Source: Akkermansiaceae bacterium (lineage in GTDB: Bacteria > Verrucomicrobiota > Verrucomicrobiia > Verrucomicrobiales > Akkermansiaceae). Taken from it: 56,940 nucleotides of DNA. The position numbers and the translations under genes were made by a program. Positions 43,475-51,248 of this stretch are shown here, one piece after another. A model generated the notes under the pieces. It had not been told where the DNA came from, made no database searches, and worked only from the letters and a program-made list of their open reading frames with translations. The DNA lies in NCBI GenBank assembly GCA_903827375.1, contig CAIKHZ010000261.1:1-56940 (forward strand), written 5' to 3'. Numbering within the stretch: position 1 is the stretch's first letter; each line of letters opens with the position of its first letter.

Positions 43475-43745
43475 GCCAACAGCGAGACGCAGCAAGCTAC
43501 GCATCCCCACGTGGCTGCGCTCCTCCGGCCACAGACCGTGCGTGTCGCGTCTCGCGGCGCGTGCCAAGTGGCTGGACCATGCTTGTAGAATGCGCCGGGC
43601 CAGGAGCACGCTGAACTCACTTTCGCATGGGCACTGCGGCCAGAGGCACGCAGTCACGGCCTGCCGCGAGACGCGCCAGCCACACGACACCACGTCACGT
43701 AGCTGCGTTCCTCCGGCCGCAGCGCCTGACGCCATCCTCTACGGT
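43475..43745. repeat. Dispersed GC-rich repeat, copy B (about one full unit plus partial units)
   Basis: CTCCTCCGGCCACAGACCGTG, GTCGCGTCTCGCGGCGCG, CATGGGCACTGCGGCCAGAGG (first 20 bases shared) and CACGGCCTGCCGCGAGACGCG-type blocks appear in the same order and spacing as in copy A at 27990-28170. GAGACGCAGCAAGCTACGC before the full unit and ACGTAGCTGCGTTCCTCCGG after it are ends of neighbouring units, so the copies were once tandem. It lies between the divergent cytochrome and feoA genes, so it also occupies their promoter region. The stretch 43746-43911 holds nothing else I can name. Confidence 0.8.
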
Positions 43746-43911
43746 GACCGCAGGCGAAAGCCATCGCGCTCAGGGGGCGGCTGATGAAAAAGAAGTCGGA
43801 TCTTGGCGGGTTTTAAAGTTTTTGAAGTTTGTTGTTGCAATTGGTTCTCAATTAGGCAATCCTCTGGGCGTGAAGTTTGCAGCCCCAAATGCCCCTGAAA
43901 GCCACCCATCG

Positions 43912-44124
43912 ATGACCCTGAATCAGGCCGGAGTGGGCTGTGATTTGGAGGTTGAAGTATTGAGTGGGCCGGGATGCGAGCGCTTGCGGGAGCTTGGGTT
44001 TTGCGAGCGAAGCCAAGTGCGAAAACTCGCCGGTGGCCGGAATCTGCTCTGTTCAGTGTGCGGCACTCGGCTGGCGATCAGCCGCGAATTGGCCGAGCAG
44101 GTGTTGGTGAAGGCGGCGGGTTGA
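43912..44124 (+). CDS. feoA: FeoA, ferrous iron transport accessory protein
   Basis: A 70-residue SH3-like protein. 'MTLNQAGVGCDLEVEVLSGP', 'CERLRELGFCERSQVRKLAG' and 'LLCSVCGTRLAISRELAEQV' follow the FeoA pattern of a five-stranded barrel with a Leu-Gly turn. FeoA binds and modulates FeoB at the inner membrane. The ATG at 43912 gives the standard length; an open frame continues upstream into the repeat. feoB starts 23 bp later in the same operon. Extra Cys residues (positions 10, 24, 33, 50 and 53) are more than most FeoA proteins have. Confidence 0.92.
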   Translation: MTLNQAGVGCDLEVEVLSGPGCERLRELGFCERSQVRKLAGGRNLLCSVCGTRLAISRELAEQVLVKAAG

Positions 44125-44147
44125 AATCGAGGCCTCCTCCCCCAGCG

Positions 44148-46040
44148 ATGCCCACGACCCCTGAAGTAGCTGCGACGATTGCGCTGATTGGCAATCCGAA
44201 TGCCGGCAAGACGACGCTGTTTAACGCGCTGACCGGCAGCAACCAACGGGTTGGTAATTACTCCGGTGTGACGGTGGATGTGAAATCTGGAACATTTTTC
44301 ACACCTCACGGACGCAAGTTGCGGGTCCTTGACCTTCCAGGTTGCTACTCGCTGCGGGCTGGTTCACTTGACGAACAGGTGGCTGTGGATGCGCTGGCTG
44401 GCAGGCTGCCGGACGAAGCTGCGCCCGACCTTGTGGTGTGTGTGGTGGATGCTTCGAATCTGGAACGCCACCTGCTACTCGCACTGCAGGTCGTGGAACT
44501 CGGCCTGCCCTGTGTGCTGGCACTCAATATGATCGATGTGGCTGAGAACGCGGGATTGCGCCTCGATCCGGCCAAACTCGCCTCCGAACTCGGCATCCCC
44601 GTGCTACCCATGCAGGCCAGCGCGGGCAAGGGGGTCATCGAGCTTAAACAGGCACTGCGTTTTCCGCTGCCGCATGCAGCCTCAGCCACCTGGCTCACAC
44701 CCGGAGTGGAACCCGAAGCGGCGCGGCGCGCCTACGTCAACCGTCTGTGCGAACTAGCGGCTCGACGCTCCGCGGTGCATCAGTGGACGCTTTCAGACCG
44801 GGCGGACGGCCTGTTGCTGCACCCGCTGTGGGGCTGGGTTTGTTTTTTGATGATCCTGTTGGCGGTGTTTTGGTCGATCTTCAGTTTTGCTAGAATCCCG
44901 ATGGGCTGGATTGAGATGGCCCAGGGGGCACTGGGAGGATGGGTTTCCTCACGGCTCGCCAGCGGGGACCTGCGCTCGCTGCTGGTGGACGGGGTGATTG
45001 GCGGGGTTGGCGGAGTGGTGATGTTTCTGCCCCAAATTGTTTTACTCTTTGTGTTCATTGGTGTGCTGGAAAGCACCGGCTACATGACGCGAGCTGCCTT
45101 TTTGATGGATGCGGTGATGGCAAGGGCCGGGCTGAGCGGCAAGGCGTTTCTGCCACTATTCAGCTCCTATGCCTGTGCCATTCCGGGAGTGATGGCCACT
45201 CGAACGATCCATTCCGCCAAAGAGCGCTTGGTGACGATTTTTGTGGCACCTTGGATGAGTTGCTCGGCGCGGCTGCCGGTGTACCTATTGATTGTGCCGC
45301 TGTTATTGCATGAAAACGAGGGCTCTTGGAAACAGGCACTGGTGCTATTTTGCATCTATGCGGTGGGTACCCTCAGCGCATTTGTGGCGGCGCGGGTGTT
45401 GCGCGGGCGGCTAGGGCCTGACACCAACGTGAGCCATTTCATGTTAGAAATGCCGCCGTACCGGATGCCGCAGTGGAGTTATATCCTGCGGCACGTGTTA
45501 GAGCGTGCTTGGGCATTCGTGCGCAACGCCGGCACCCTGATCCTCGGGCTCTCGGTCTTGCTGTGGGCACTCAGCACCTATCCAAAATCCGCCAGCGGCG
45601 ATGAGGCCGACAAGCTAGCCCACAGCGCGATGGGCCGGATGGGCGTGCTGATAGAGCCGCTGGTCAAACCCCTGGGCTTCGATGGGCGTACCGGCACTGC
45701 GGTCCTAACGTCCTTCTCGGCGCGCGAGGTGTTCAACGCGTCGATGGCCATCTTGTTTCGGGTGCGCGACGGGGGTGATAAGAAAGTCACCCGCGGCATG
45801 TTGCGGGAGCAACTTGCTGCGGCCACCTGGCCGGATGGCCGGCCGTTGTTTACTCCGCTGTCGTTGCTCTCACTGCTGGTATTTTACATTTATGCATTGC
45901 AATGCTTGCCGACCGTTGCGGTGGTGGCACGCGAGTGCGCCTCGTGGCGCTGGGCGCTGGGGCAATTTATTTTCATGACCGGTTTTGCATGGTTCGCATC
46001 GCTGTTGGTCTATCAAGGAGGGCGGATGTTCGGATTCTGA
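44148..46040 (+). CDS. feoB: FeoB, ferrous iron transporter
   Basis: A 630-residue inner-membrane Fe(II) transporter. The N-terminal G domain has G1 'IGNPNAGKTTLFNAL' at 14-28, G2 around 'GNYSGVTVDVKSG', G3 'DLPGCYSL' near 64 and G4 'LNMIDVAENAG' near 126. Two Gate motifs in the membrane part, 'FLPLFSSYACAIPGVMATR' and 'LTSFSAREVFNASMAILFR', carry the Cys and Ser/Glu residues of the iron path. It is shorter than E. coli FeoB (773), with a compact C-terminus. Its last base overlaps the start codon of the small Cys-rich protein (TGATG). The operon feoA-feoB-Cys-rich protein should supply iron under reducing conditions. Confidence 0.97.
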   Translation: MPTTPEVAATIALIGNPNAGKTTLFNALTGSNQRVGNYSGVTVDVKSGTFFTPHGRKLRVLDLPGCYSLRAGSLDEQVAVDALAGRLPDEAAPDLVVCVVDASNLERHLLLALQVVELGLPCVLALNMIDVAENAGLRLDPAKLASELGIPVLPMQASAGKGVIELKQALRFPLPHAASATWLTPGVEPEAARRAYVNRLCELAARRSAVHQWTLSDRADGLLLHPLWGWVCFLMILLAVFWSIFSFARIPMGWIEMAQGALGGWVSSRLASGDLRSLLVDGVIGGVGGVVMFLPQIVLLFVFIGVLESTGYMTRAAFLMDAVMARAGLSGKAFLPLFSSYACAIPGVMATRTIHSAKERLVTIFVAPWMSCSARLPVYLLIVPLLLHENEGSWKQALVLFCIYAVGTLSAFVAARVLRGRLGPDTNVSHFMLEMPPYRMPQWSYILRHVLERAWAFVRNAGTLILGLSVLLWALSTYPKSASGDEADKLAHSAMGRMGVLIEPLVKPLGFDGRTGTAVLTSFSAREVFNASMAILFRVRDGGDKKVTRGMLREQLAAATWPDGRPLFTPLSLLSLLVFYIYALQCLPTVAVVARECASWRWALGQFIFMTGFAWFASLLVYQGGRMFGF

Positions 46041-46186
46041 TGAACCTGGACTGGCAATCCCTAACAGCATTGGCACTGGTGCTGCTTACCGCCGCGCTGT
46101 TATTGCGGCGGATGCTGCGGCCCAAGCGTGGCGGCTGTGGGGGTGGCTGCGGCTGCCATGCGCCGCGCCAGCCAAAGCAAAAATGA
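46040..46186 (+). CDS. FeoB-associated Cys-rich membrane protein
   Basis: A 48-residue protein with one membrane helix ('LTALALVLLTAALLLRRML') and a Cys/Gly-rich tail, 'GGCGGGCGCHAP'. The start ATG shares bases with the feoB stop (TGATG), a standard sign of coupled translation. Proteins of this shape follow feoB in many genomes and are named for that position; they may bind iron or an Fe-S cluster at the inner face of FeoB. It plays the role that FeoC has in enterobacteria, although the sequences are unrelated. Confidence 0.85.
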   Translation: MNLDWQSLTALALVLLTAALLLRRMLRPKRGGCGGGCGCHAPRQPKQK

Positions 46187-46199
46187 GGGTGCTGCTCCC

Positions 46200-46535
46200 T
46201 CAGGATTCCTTGCTATCTACTTTGCCACATCTATAGGACAGGGGGTACTCGCCATTTTCGTCGATGCCATGCCAGCCAAGTTTGGCGAAGGCGCGCAGGA
46301 TGGATTCGAGAGGTTCGCCTTCTTCTTCGTTTTCGCCGTGCTCGATGGTGGCACCATGAGAGATCCCGTTGATGCATTCGAGGCTGATGACGGTGCGGAA
46401 GCCGTAGAGGTAGATCCAGTCACCCCAAGTTTTGCTTTCGTGATTGGGTTCAAAATGCACCCTGCGAAGGGCATCGAGGATTTGAGTGATGGTGCTCGGG
46501 GCTTCCGAGTGGGGAATAACAAGTTGAGTTTCCAT
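46200..46535 (-). CDS. Conserved protein of unknown function
   Basis: A 111-residue soluble acidic protein that I do not recognise. It starts 'METQLVIPHSEAPSTITQIL' and continues 'DWIYLYGFRTVISLECING', 'ATIEHGENEEEGEPLESIL', 'AFAKLGWHGIDENGEYPL'. The pattern of strands and helices, ending in a Gly-rich acidic loop, looks like a small alpha/beta domain. There is no signal or membrane helix. It converges on the feo operon with 13 bp between stop codons and stands alone on its strand. Confidence 0.72.
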   Translation of the reverse strand: METQLVIPHSEAPSTITQILDALRRVHFEPNHESKTWGDWIYLYGFRTVISLECINGISHGATIEHGENEEEGEPLESILRAFAKLGWHGIDENGEYPLSYRCGKVDSKES

Positions 46536-46903
46536 GATTGGAGGTAGAGTCGAAGGGAGGGATTGAGAGAACGCTTACACTGGAGAATCACGCGGGCGGT
46601 GTCGAGCCTGAAATTTTCCTAATCTGACAAAAATACCTGTGGCACGTTTGGCCGCGCGAAGAAGGCTCAGGGAGAATGGCGGAGCGGTTGGGTTTGGGGG
46701 GATTTGCACGTGGATGCATTGGCGGTTTATTAGAGTGGGGCATAGCAAATTGCAATGGGAAAAAGCTGAGACGAAGGGAAACTTTTTTTGGCTTGGGCAT
46801 GCCTGAAAGGACATCCATATTCCTGATGATTTCCCCTGGTGCTTTGTTGAAATCTTGAAAATCTGTGCTGGTGCCGGGTATGGGGCTGCTGCAGGGTCGG
46901 TGC
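46536..46903. other. Intergenic region, no gene seen
   Basis: This is 368 bp between divergent genes, so it should hold two promoters. I see no clear operator, riboswitch fold or terminator. A stretch at 46673-46695 looks like the start of a class II tRNA but has no matching 3' acceptor strand. Confidence 0.5.
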
Positions 46904-47950
46904 ATGAATGTTGCTGACGCTGGATTCGCCATGCCCCCTGAATGGTCGCCGCAAACCGCGGTATGGCTGTCGTGGCCTGTGGACGACCCTCGGCATTGGG
47001 GCGGAGCGAAACAGGCATTGATTTGGAGGAAATTCGCCGAGATTGCCGCAGCTATCAGCCGGTTTGAGCCGGTGCGAATCAACGCGCCGGAGGTGGCTCA
47101 CCGGGCGATTGCCGCTGCGTGTGGGCAGGCGCTGGCTGTGCCGGAACGCGTTGAGTTGTTTGATCATGCGCACAACGACGTGTGGTGCCGCGACCATGGG
47201 CCGATTTTTGTAAAGCACGCTCAGAGCGGCGAGGTTGCGGTGACGGATTGGGGTTTCAATGCCTGGGGTGGAAAGTTTCCGCCGTGGGACATGGATGACG
47301 CCATCCCGGGCCGAATTGCCGCGGCGCTGGGCATGGCGCGTTTTGATGGCGGCATGATTTTGGAAGGAGGGGCGATTGAAATCAACGGTGCGGGGCAGTT
47401 GCTGACTACCGAGGCGGTGATGCTCAATTTGAATCGCAATCCGGATCTCACGCGCCAGGAGATTGAGCAACGCTTGCGTGACGGACTGGGGGTTGCCGAA
47501 ATCCTCTGGCTGCGCCAGGGCATCGAGGGTGACGACACCGATGGGCATATCGATGATTTGGCTAGATTCGTCGATTCGCAAACACTGCTGGCCTGTGCCG
47601 AGCGCAATCACCACTCGCCTAACCACCGGATTCTCGACGAAAACCGTGCCCGCCTGAAATCATTCTTGGACCCGCGGGGCCGCCCGTTTGAGGTCCTTGA
47701 TATCCCGCTGCCGGAAGCCTGCGAGGTGCCGGGTTGGCGACTTCCGGTCCTGCCCGCCTCTTACGTTAATTTCCTCATCGTCAATGGCGGCGTGTTGGTG
47801 CCTACCTTCCGCCAAGCAAAAAACGACGGACACGCTCTTGGTTTGATCCGCGAACTATTCAGCGGCCGCGAGGTGCTAGGCATCGACTGTCTGGATCTCG
47901 TTGAAGAAGGTGGCACATTGCACTGCATTTCCCAACAACAGCCGGCGTGA
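46904..47950 (+). CDS. aguA: Agmatine deiminase (peptidylarginine deiminase family)
   Basis: A 348-residue cytosolic enzyme that converts agmatine to N-carbamoylputrescine and ammonia. The family blocks are present: 'MPPEWSPQTAVWLSWPVDD' at the N-terminus, 'HAHNDVWCRDHGPIFVKH' near 90, 'WGFNAWGGKFPPWDMDD' near 117, 'DGGMILEGGAIEINGAGQLL' near 147, 'DDTDGHIDDLARFVD' near 212 and the catalytic Cys in 'EGGTLHCISQQQPA' at the very end. The Glu-Gly-Gly, His and Cys residues of the catalytic site are all present. ATG 46904 is preferred to the upstream extension. No aguB amidase lies nearby, so the next step to putrescine must be encoded elsewhere. Confidence 0.93.
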   Translation: MNVADAGFAMPPEWSPQTAVWLSWPVDDPRHWGGAKQALIWRKFAEIAAAISRFEPVRINAPEVAHRAIAAACGQALAVPERVELFDHAHNDVWCRDHGPIFVKHAQSGEVAVTDWGFNAWGGKFPPWDMDDAIPGRIAAALGMARFDGGMILEGGAIEINGAGQLLTTEAVMLNLNRNPDLTRQEIEQRLRDGLGVAEILWLRQGIEGDDTDGHIDDLARFVDSQTLLACAERNHHSPNHRILDENRARLKSFLDPRGRPFEVLDIPLPEACEVPGWRLPVLPASYVNFLIVNGGVLVPTFRQAKNDGHALGLIRELFSGREVLGIDCLDLVEEGGTLHCISQQQPA

Positions 47951-48042
47951 AGGCCTGCGGAACGAGATGCGACCGGGCAAGTTACTTGGGGTATTCGCAT
48001 TCTGTGATTGGCGCGGTGGAGGTTCTGAGGTAGTTTTCGGGC

Positions 48043-48609
48043 GTGGCTGATGATGCTTCTACGCCTGGCGCGCCGATCCAATTGCAGGGGTACCTGTTGT
48101 TGGCTGATCCATCGTTGCGTGATGGCACGTTTGACCATTCCGTGATCCTGCTGGCCGATCACTCGCCGACGGACGGGGCATTCGGGCTCATTCTCAATCA
48201 TCCCACCGAACGGGTCGTCGGAGATTTTCTAACTGACGCGGATTTGGAGCCTCTGCGGCGCATCCCTGTGCATGACGGCGGCCCGGTGGGCCGTGAACAG
48301 CTGACGTTTTCCGTCTTCTGGTGGAGCAAAAAGGACGGTCTCCGCTGGGCAATCCGCATCTCCGCCGAGGATGCGATCAAACACTCAAATCGCCCTGGCA
48401 GGATCGTCCGTGCCTTCCTCGGCCACTCCGGTTGGAGCCCAGGCCAACTCGAAGGGGAATTGCGTCGGGCCTCGTGGATCACCACCCGCCCGGCCCCCGA
48501 GTTGCTCGGTGCCGATCACGATCGCAGCCTGTGGTTCTCCATCTTGCGCCATCTTTCTCCATTCCATCGGGTGCTCGCCGAGGCACCCGCTAATCCCTTA
48601 CTCAACTGA
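48043..48609 (+). CDS. yqgE: YqgE/AlgH family protein
   Basis: A 188-residue cytosolic protein of the UPF0301 family. 'QLQGYLLLADPSLRDGTFDH' starts the fold, followed by 'SVILLADHSPTDGAFGLILN' with 'HPTERVVGDFL', then 'HDGGPVGREQLTFSVF' and 'AFLGHSGWSPGQLEGELRRA' near 125-145, which is the most conserved stretch. The biochemical role is unknown; relatives affect alginate and stress regulation. The start is a GTG at 48043. It lies 26 bp before ribBA and the two are probably cotranscribed. Confidence 0.93.
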   Translation: MADDASTPGAPIQLQGYLLLADPSLRDGTFDHSVILLADHSPTDGAFGLILNHPTERVVGDFLTDADLEPLRRIPVHDGGPVGREQLTFSVFWWSKKDGLRWAIRISAEDAIKHSNRPGRIVRAFLGHSGWSPGQLEGELRRASWITTRPAPELLGADHDRSLWFSILRHLSPFHRVLAEAPANPLLN

Positions 48610-48635
48610 GTGCGCAAACACTCGAACTAACAGTG

Positions 48636-49847
48636 ATGCCCGTGCCTGATTTTCCGCTCCACTTCAGCCCGCTAGATGAAATTATAGAGGAAATCGCCGC
48701 TGGGCGTCTGGTCATTGTTGCCGATGACCCGTCGCGTGAAAATGAAGCGGATTTGGTCGGAGCGGCCGCCTTGTGCACCGCGCAAATGGTCAACTTCATG
48801 GCTTTGCACGGCCGCGGATTGATCTGCGCCCCACTGACGGTTGAGCGGGCCGTCAGGCTCGATTTGCCGCAGATGGAGCAACGCAACCGCGAGGGCCAAA
48901 AAACCGCATTCACCATCAGCGTGGATGCAGCGGAAGGGATCAGCACGGGAATTTCCGCCGCCGACCGTGCGCTGACCATCCGTTTGCTGGCCGACCCCGC
49001 AGTCGGACCCGAGGTCTTTGTCAAACCCGGCCATGTGTTTCCGCTTCAAGCCCGCCCTGGTGGGGTATTGCGCCGCGCCGGGCACACCGAAGCCGCCTTG
49101 GACCTTGCCCGCTTGGCGGGGCTGGCAGCGGCCGGCGTCATTTGTGAAATCATGAATGACGATGGCACGATGGCCCGCGTTGGCCAGCTTGGGGCTTACC
49201 AACAGCGCCATGGTCTGAAAGCCTGCACCATTGCCCAGCTCATTGAGTATCGCCGCCGCTCGGAAAAGCTCGTGCATCGTGAGCAATCCATCGCCATGCC
49301 CACTGCCTTCGGGGATTTCACTTGTCACCTTTATGGCATCGATACGGATGCCAGCCACCATTTGGCGCTCACCCGAGGTGAGATTGATCCAGAGTTCCCA
49401 ACCCTGGTGCGCGTGCATTCCGAGTGCCTGACCGGAGACGTTTTTCACTCGCAGCGATGCGATTGCGGCGACCAATTGGCCGCCGCGTTGGAGCGCATTG
49501 CCAGCGAGGGCGGTGTCTTGCTGTATTTGCGCCAGGAGGGCCGCGGAATCGGCCTGCCTGCCAAGATCCACGCCTACAAGCTTCAGGAGCAGGGCTTGGA
49601 TACCGTCGAGGCTAACGAAAAACTTGGCTTTGGTTCGGATTTGCGTGACTACGGCATGGGTGCCCAAATCCTCTGCGACCTCGGTGTGCGACGCATCCGC
49701 CTGCTCACCAACAATCCCCGCAAGGTCATTGGCCTCGAAGGTTACGGCCTTGAAATTGTCGAGCAACTCCCGATCAGTATTCCCGCCAATCCCCACAACG
49801 CCAAATATCTGGAAACCAAACGCCTCCGCATGGGCCATTTGCTCTAG
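48636..49847 (+). CDS. ribBA: RibBA: DHBP synthase / GTP cyclohydrolase II
   Basis: A 403-residue bifunctional riboflavin enzyme. The N-terminal half (about 1-205) is 3,4-dihydroxy-2-butanone-4-phosphate synthase: 'IVADDPSRENEADLVGAA' is the acidic loop, and 'PGHVFPLQARPGGVLRRAGH' and 'VICEIMNDDGTMARVGQL' are substrate and metal sites. The C-terminal half is GTP cyclohydrolase II, with the zinc Cys set in 'SECLTGDVFHSQRCDCGDQL', 'LYLRQEGRGIGLPAKIHAYK' and the GTP loop 'LGFGSDLRDYGMGAQIL'. Both active sites look complete. The start is ATG 48636, directly after an in-frame GTG. No FMN riboswitch is visible upstream, and the gene seems to be read through from yqgE. Confidence 0.96.
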   Translation: MPVPDFPLHFSPLDEIIEEIAAGRLVIVADDPSRENEADLVGAAALCTAQMVNFMALHGRGLICAPLTVERAVRLDLPQMEQRNREGQKTAFTISVDAAEGISTGISAADRALTIRLLADPAVGPEVFVKPGHVFPLQARPGGVLRRAGHTEAALDLARLAGLAAAGVICEIMNDDGTMARVGQLGAYQQRHGLKACTIAQLIEYRRRSEKLVHREQSIAMPTAFGDFTCHLYGIDTDASHHLALTRGEIDPEFPTLVRVHSECLTGDVFHSQRCDCGDQLAAALERIASEGGVLLYLRQEGRGIGLPAKIHAYKLQEQGLDTVEANEKLGFGSDLRDYGMGAQILCDLGVRRIRLLTNNPRKVIGLEGYGLEIVEQLPISIPANPHNAKYLETKRLRMGHLL

Positions 49848-49896
49848 TCTGACTTAATGATTGCGTTCGTGGGTCTCCACCTGCATCCTCCCGCGC

Positions 49897-50175
49897 ATGG
49901 AACTCGACCTTATCGACGTTCAATTCGACCTCCGCAACCTCAAGCCCCGCGAGCTTGAGGAAGCTCTCGAGGACCCGTTTGGCGTGCGCTTTTTGCCTGA
50001 TCACGAACGCTCCGACGGCGCTTCGCGCTACTATGCGTTGGGCCGTACCGTGGCCGACCGCCACTTGCTGGTGGCGTTTTGGACCGATGGCAAAGTCATC
50101 CGGGTGGTGGCCGCCCGCGATATGACGGAATGTGAACAACGATTTTACGACAGAAAATATGCAGAATTCCGCTGA
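49897..50175 (+). CDS. brnT: BrnT-like toxin
   Basis: A 92-residue protein with the BrnT ribonuclease-toxin pattern. 'LEEALEDPFGVRFLPD' is the 'FEEA..DP' region, 'RYYALGRTVADRHLLVAFWT' the central strands, and 'VIRVVAARDMTECEQRFYD' the C-terminal strand and helix with conserved Arg. The N-terminal 'KHG' block of most BrnT proteins is replaced by 'VQFDLRNLKPRE', so this is a divergent member. BrnT toxins cleave RNA and halt translation; the toxin gene comes first and the antitoxin second, as here. ATG 49897 is chosen from the family length. Confidence 0.75.
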   Translation: MELDLIDVQFDLRNLKPRELEEALEDPFGVRFLPDHERSDGASRYYALGRTVADRHLLVAFWTDGKVIRVVAARDMTECEQRFYDRKYAEFR

Positions 50176-50185
50176 GCCTCCCCCC

Positions 50186-50458
50186 ATGCAAGCGATCACT
50201 CGCTGGGCAGATATTCCCGATTTCATCGACGAAGCCGCCGAAGCGCGTTATTGGGAAACCCACGAGATGGATAGCCGGTTGATGGCCACCTCGGTGCACG
50301 AGGCCAATGCCCGTGAAAGCACCACCATCACCTTGCGCTTTGACCCACGGATGCTCTCGCGCATCAAACGGATTGCCCGCTCGCGCTTTCTCAACTACCA
50401 GTCGATGATCAAGCAATGGCTCGCCGAACGCTTGGAAGACGAAATGCGCAAACTTTGA
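50186..50458 (+). CDS. brnA: BrnA/CopG-type antitoxin
   Basis: A 90-residue antitoxin. The N-terminal half 'ITRWADIPDFIDEAAEARYW' with 'ETHEMD' is the toxin-contact part seen in BrnA/CopG antitoxins. The C-terminal half is a ribbon-helix-helix domain ('ESTTITLRFDPRMLSRIKRI', 'FLNYQSMIKQWLAERLEDEM'). The start is uncertain: ATG 50186 lies 10 bp after the toxin stop and gives the usual length, whereas ATG 50159 would overlap the toxin gene by 17 bp. The complex probably represses its own promoter upstream of 49897; I see no obvious palindrome there. Confidence 0.8.
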   Translation: MQAITRWADIPDFIDEAAEARYWETHEMDSRLMATSVHEANARESTTITLRFDPRMLSRIKRIARSRFLNYQSMIKQWLAERLEDEMRKL

Positions 50459-50604
50459 AAATTCATTGGATTTCCCTTTTTTTCTCCCCATGGCGAAGGG
50501 ATATGACAAGCATGGAGCGTGCCGGACGGGGCAACCAGGACCAGCTAGAGTTAGTCAGGTCGGTCCCGGTCCCGAAGTGATAAGCCCGACCCAAAATCCG
50601 CACG

Positions 50605-51204
50605 ATGGAGGTTAATTTGACGTCATCCCCGGGCGATGAAAACGCGCTCGATGTCGCCCTGATGGCCCGCATTGGAGCGGGCGATCACGCGGCATTTCGG
50701 CTCTTGGTGGAGCGCCACCAGGATGCGGTGGTAGGGACCGTGGCTAAAATGTTAGGCAATCCATCGGAGTCGGAGGATATTTCGCAGCAGGTATTTTTGC
50801 GTTTATGGAAACACGCCAAGCACTATCGTCCGGACGCTAAATTCACCACCTATCTGTTCACCATCACCCGCAACTTGGTCTTCAACGAAAGCCGCCGTCG
50901 AAGCCGCCGCAAGGAAGTTTCGTCCGACGAACGGGAGGAATCATCCCACCTCCAGATTGAGGCCCACCCCGACCGCCAGCCCGATGCGGAATTGCTTCAA
51001 GCTGAACTCCGAGCCGCCGTGGATGCCGCCATCGCCGAGCTCCCGGAGGCCCAGCGTCTCGCCGTGGTGCTTCGCCGCTACGAGCAAATGCCATACGAGG
51101 AAATCGCCAGCGTCCTATCCCTCTCGGTTTCCGCCGTCAAGAGCCTGTTATTTCGAGCACGCAGCACGCTCCGCGAGTCCCTCAGCAGCTACCTTGCAGA
51201 ATGA
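50605..51204 (+). CDS. ECF-type RNA polymerase sigma factor
   Basis: A sigma-70 family regulator of about 199 residues. Region 2 ('FRLLVERHQDAVVGTVAKML', 'SEDISQQVFLRLWKHAKHYR', 'KFTTYLFTITRNLVFNESRR') recognises the -10 element. A charged linker follows, then region 4 ('AAIAELPEAQRLAVVLRRYE', 'MPYEEIASVLSLSVSAVKSL'), which binds -35. A GGAGG at 50607-50611 lies inside the first codons and is well placed for TTG 50617, so translation may begin there rather than at ATG 50605. No anti-sigma gene follows: the next gene is convergent. Control is therefore likely by a distant partner or at the transcription level. Confidence 0.92.
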   Translation: MEVNLTSSPGDENALDVALMARIGAGDHAAFRLLVERHQDAVVGTVAKMLGNPSESEDISQQVFLRLWKHAKHYRPDAKFTTYLFTITRNLVFNESRRRSRRKEVSSDEREESSHLQIEAHPDRQPDAELLQAELRAAVDAAIAELPEAQRLAVVLRRYEQMPYEEIASVLSLSVSAVKSLLFRARSTLRESLSSYLAE

Positions 51205-51248
51205 ACTCGACGATTTGCCAGGATTAAAACCACGCTGCGATTCAGAAC

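Noticed and set aside
46673-46760. tRNA-like start (GGAGAATGGCGGAGCGGTTGG), as in class II tRNAs
   Set aside because: No complementary acceptor strand or T arm is found within 100 bases downstream, so no cloverleaf forms.
46730-47626. 298-codon frame antisense to agmatine deiminase
   Set aside because: The deiminase on the plus strand has all catalytic motifs; the antisense frame is a shadow.
48633-48635. GTG as the start of ribBA
   Set aside because: The ATG immediately after it is in frame and the usual choice; the difference is one residue.
48672-49838. 388-codon open frame antisense to ribBA
   Set aside because: The plus strand has a complete RibBA with all motifs; the antisense frame has no recognisable domain and arises from high-GC codon use.
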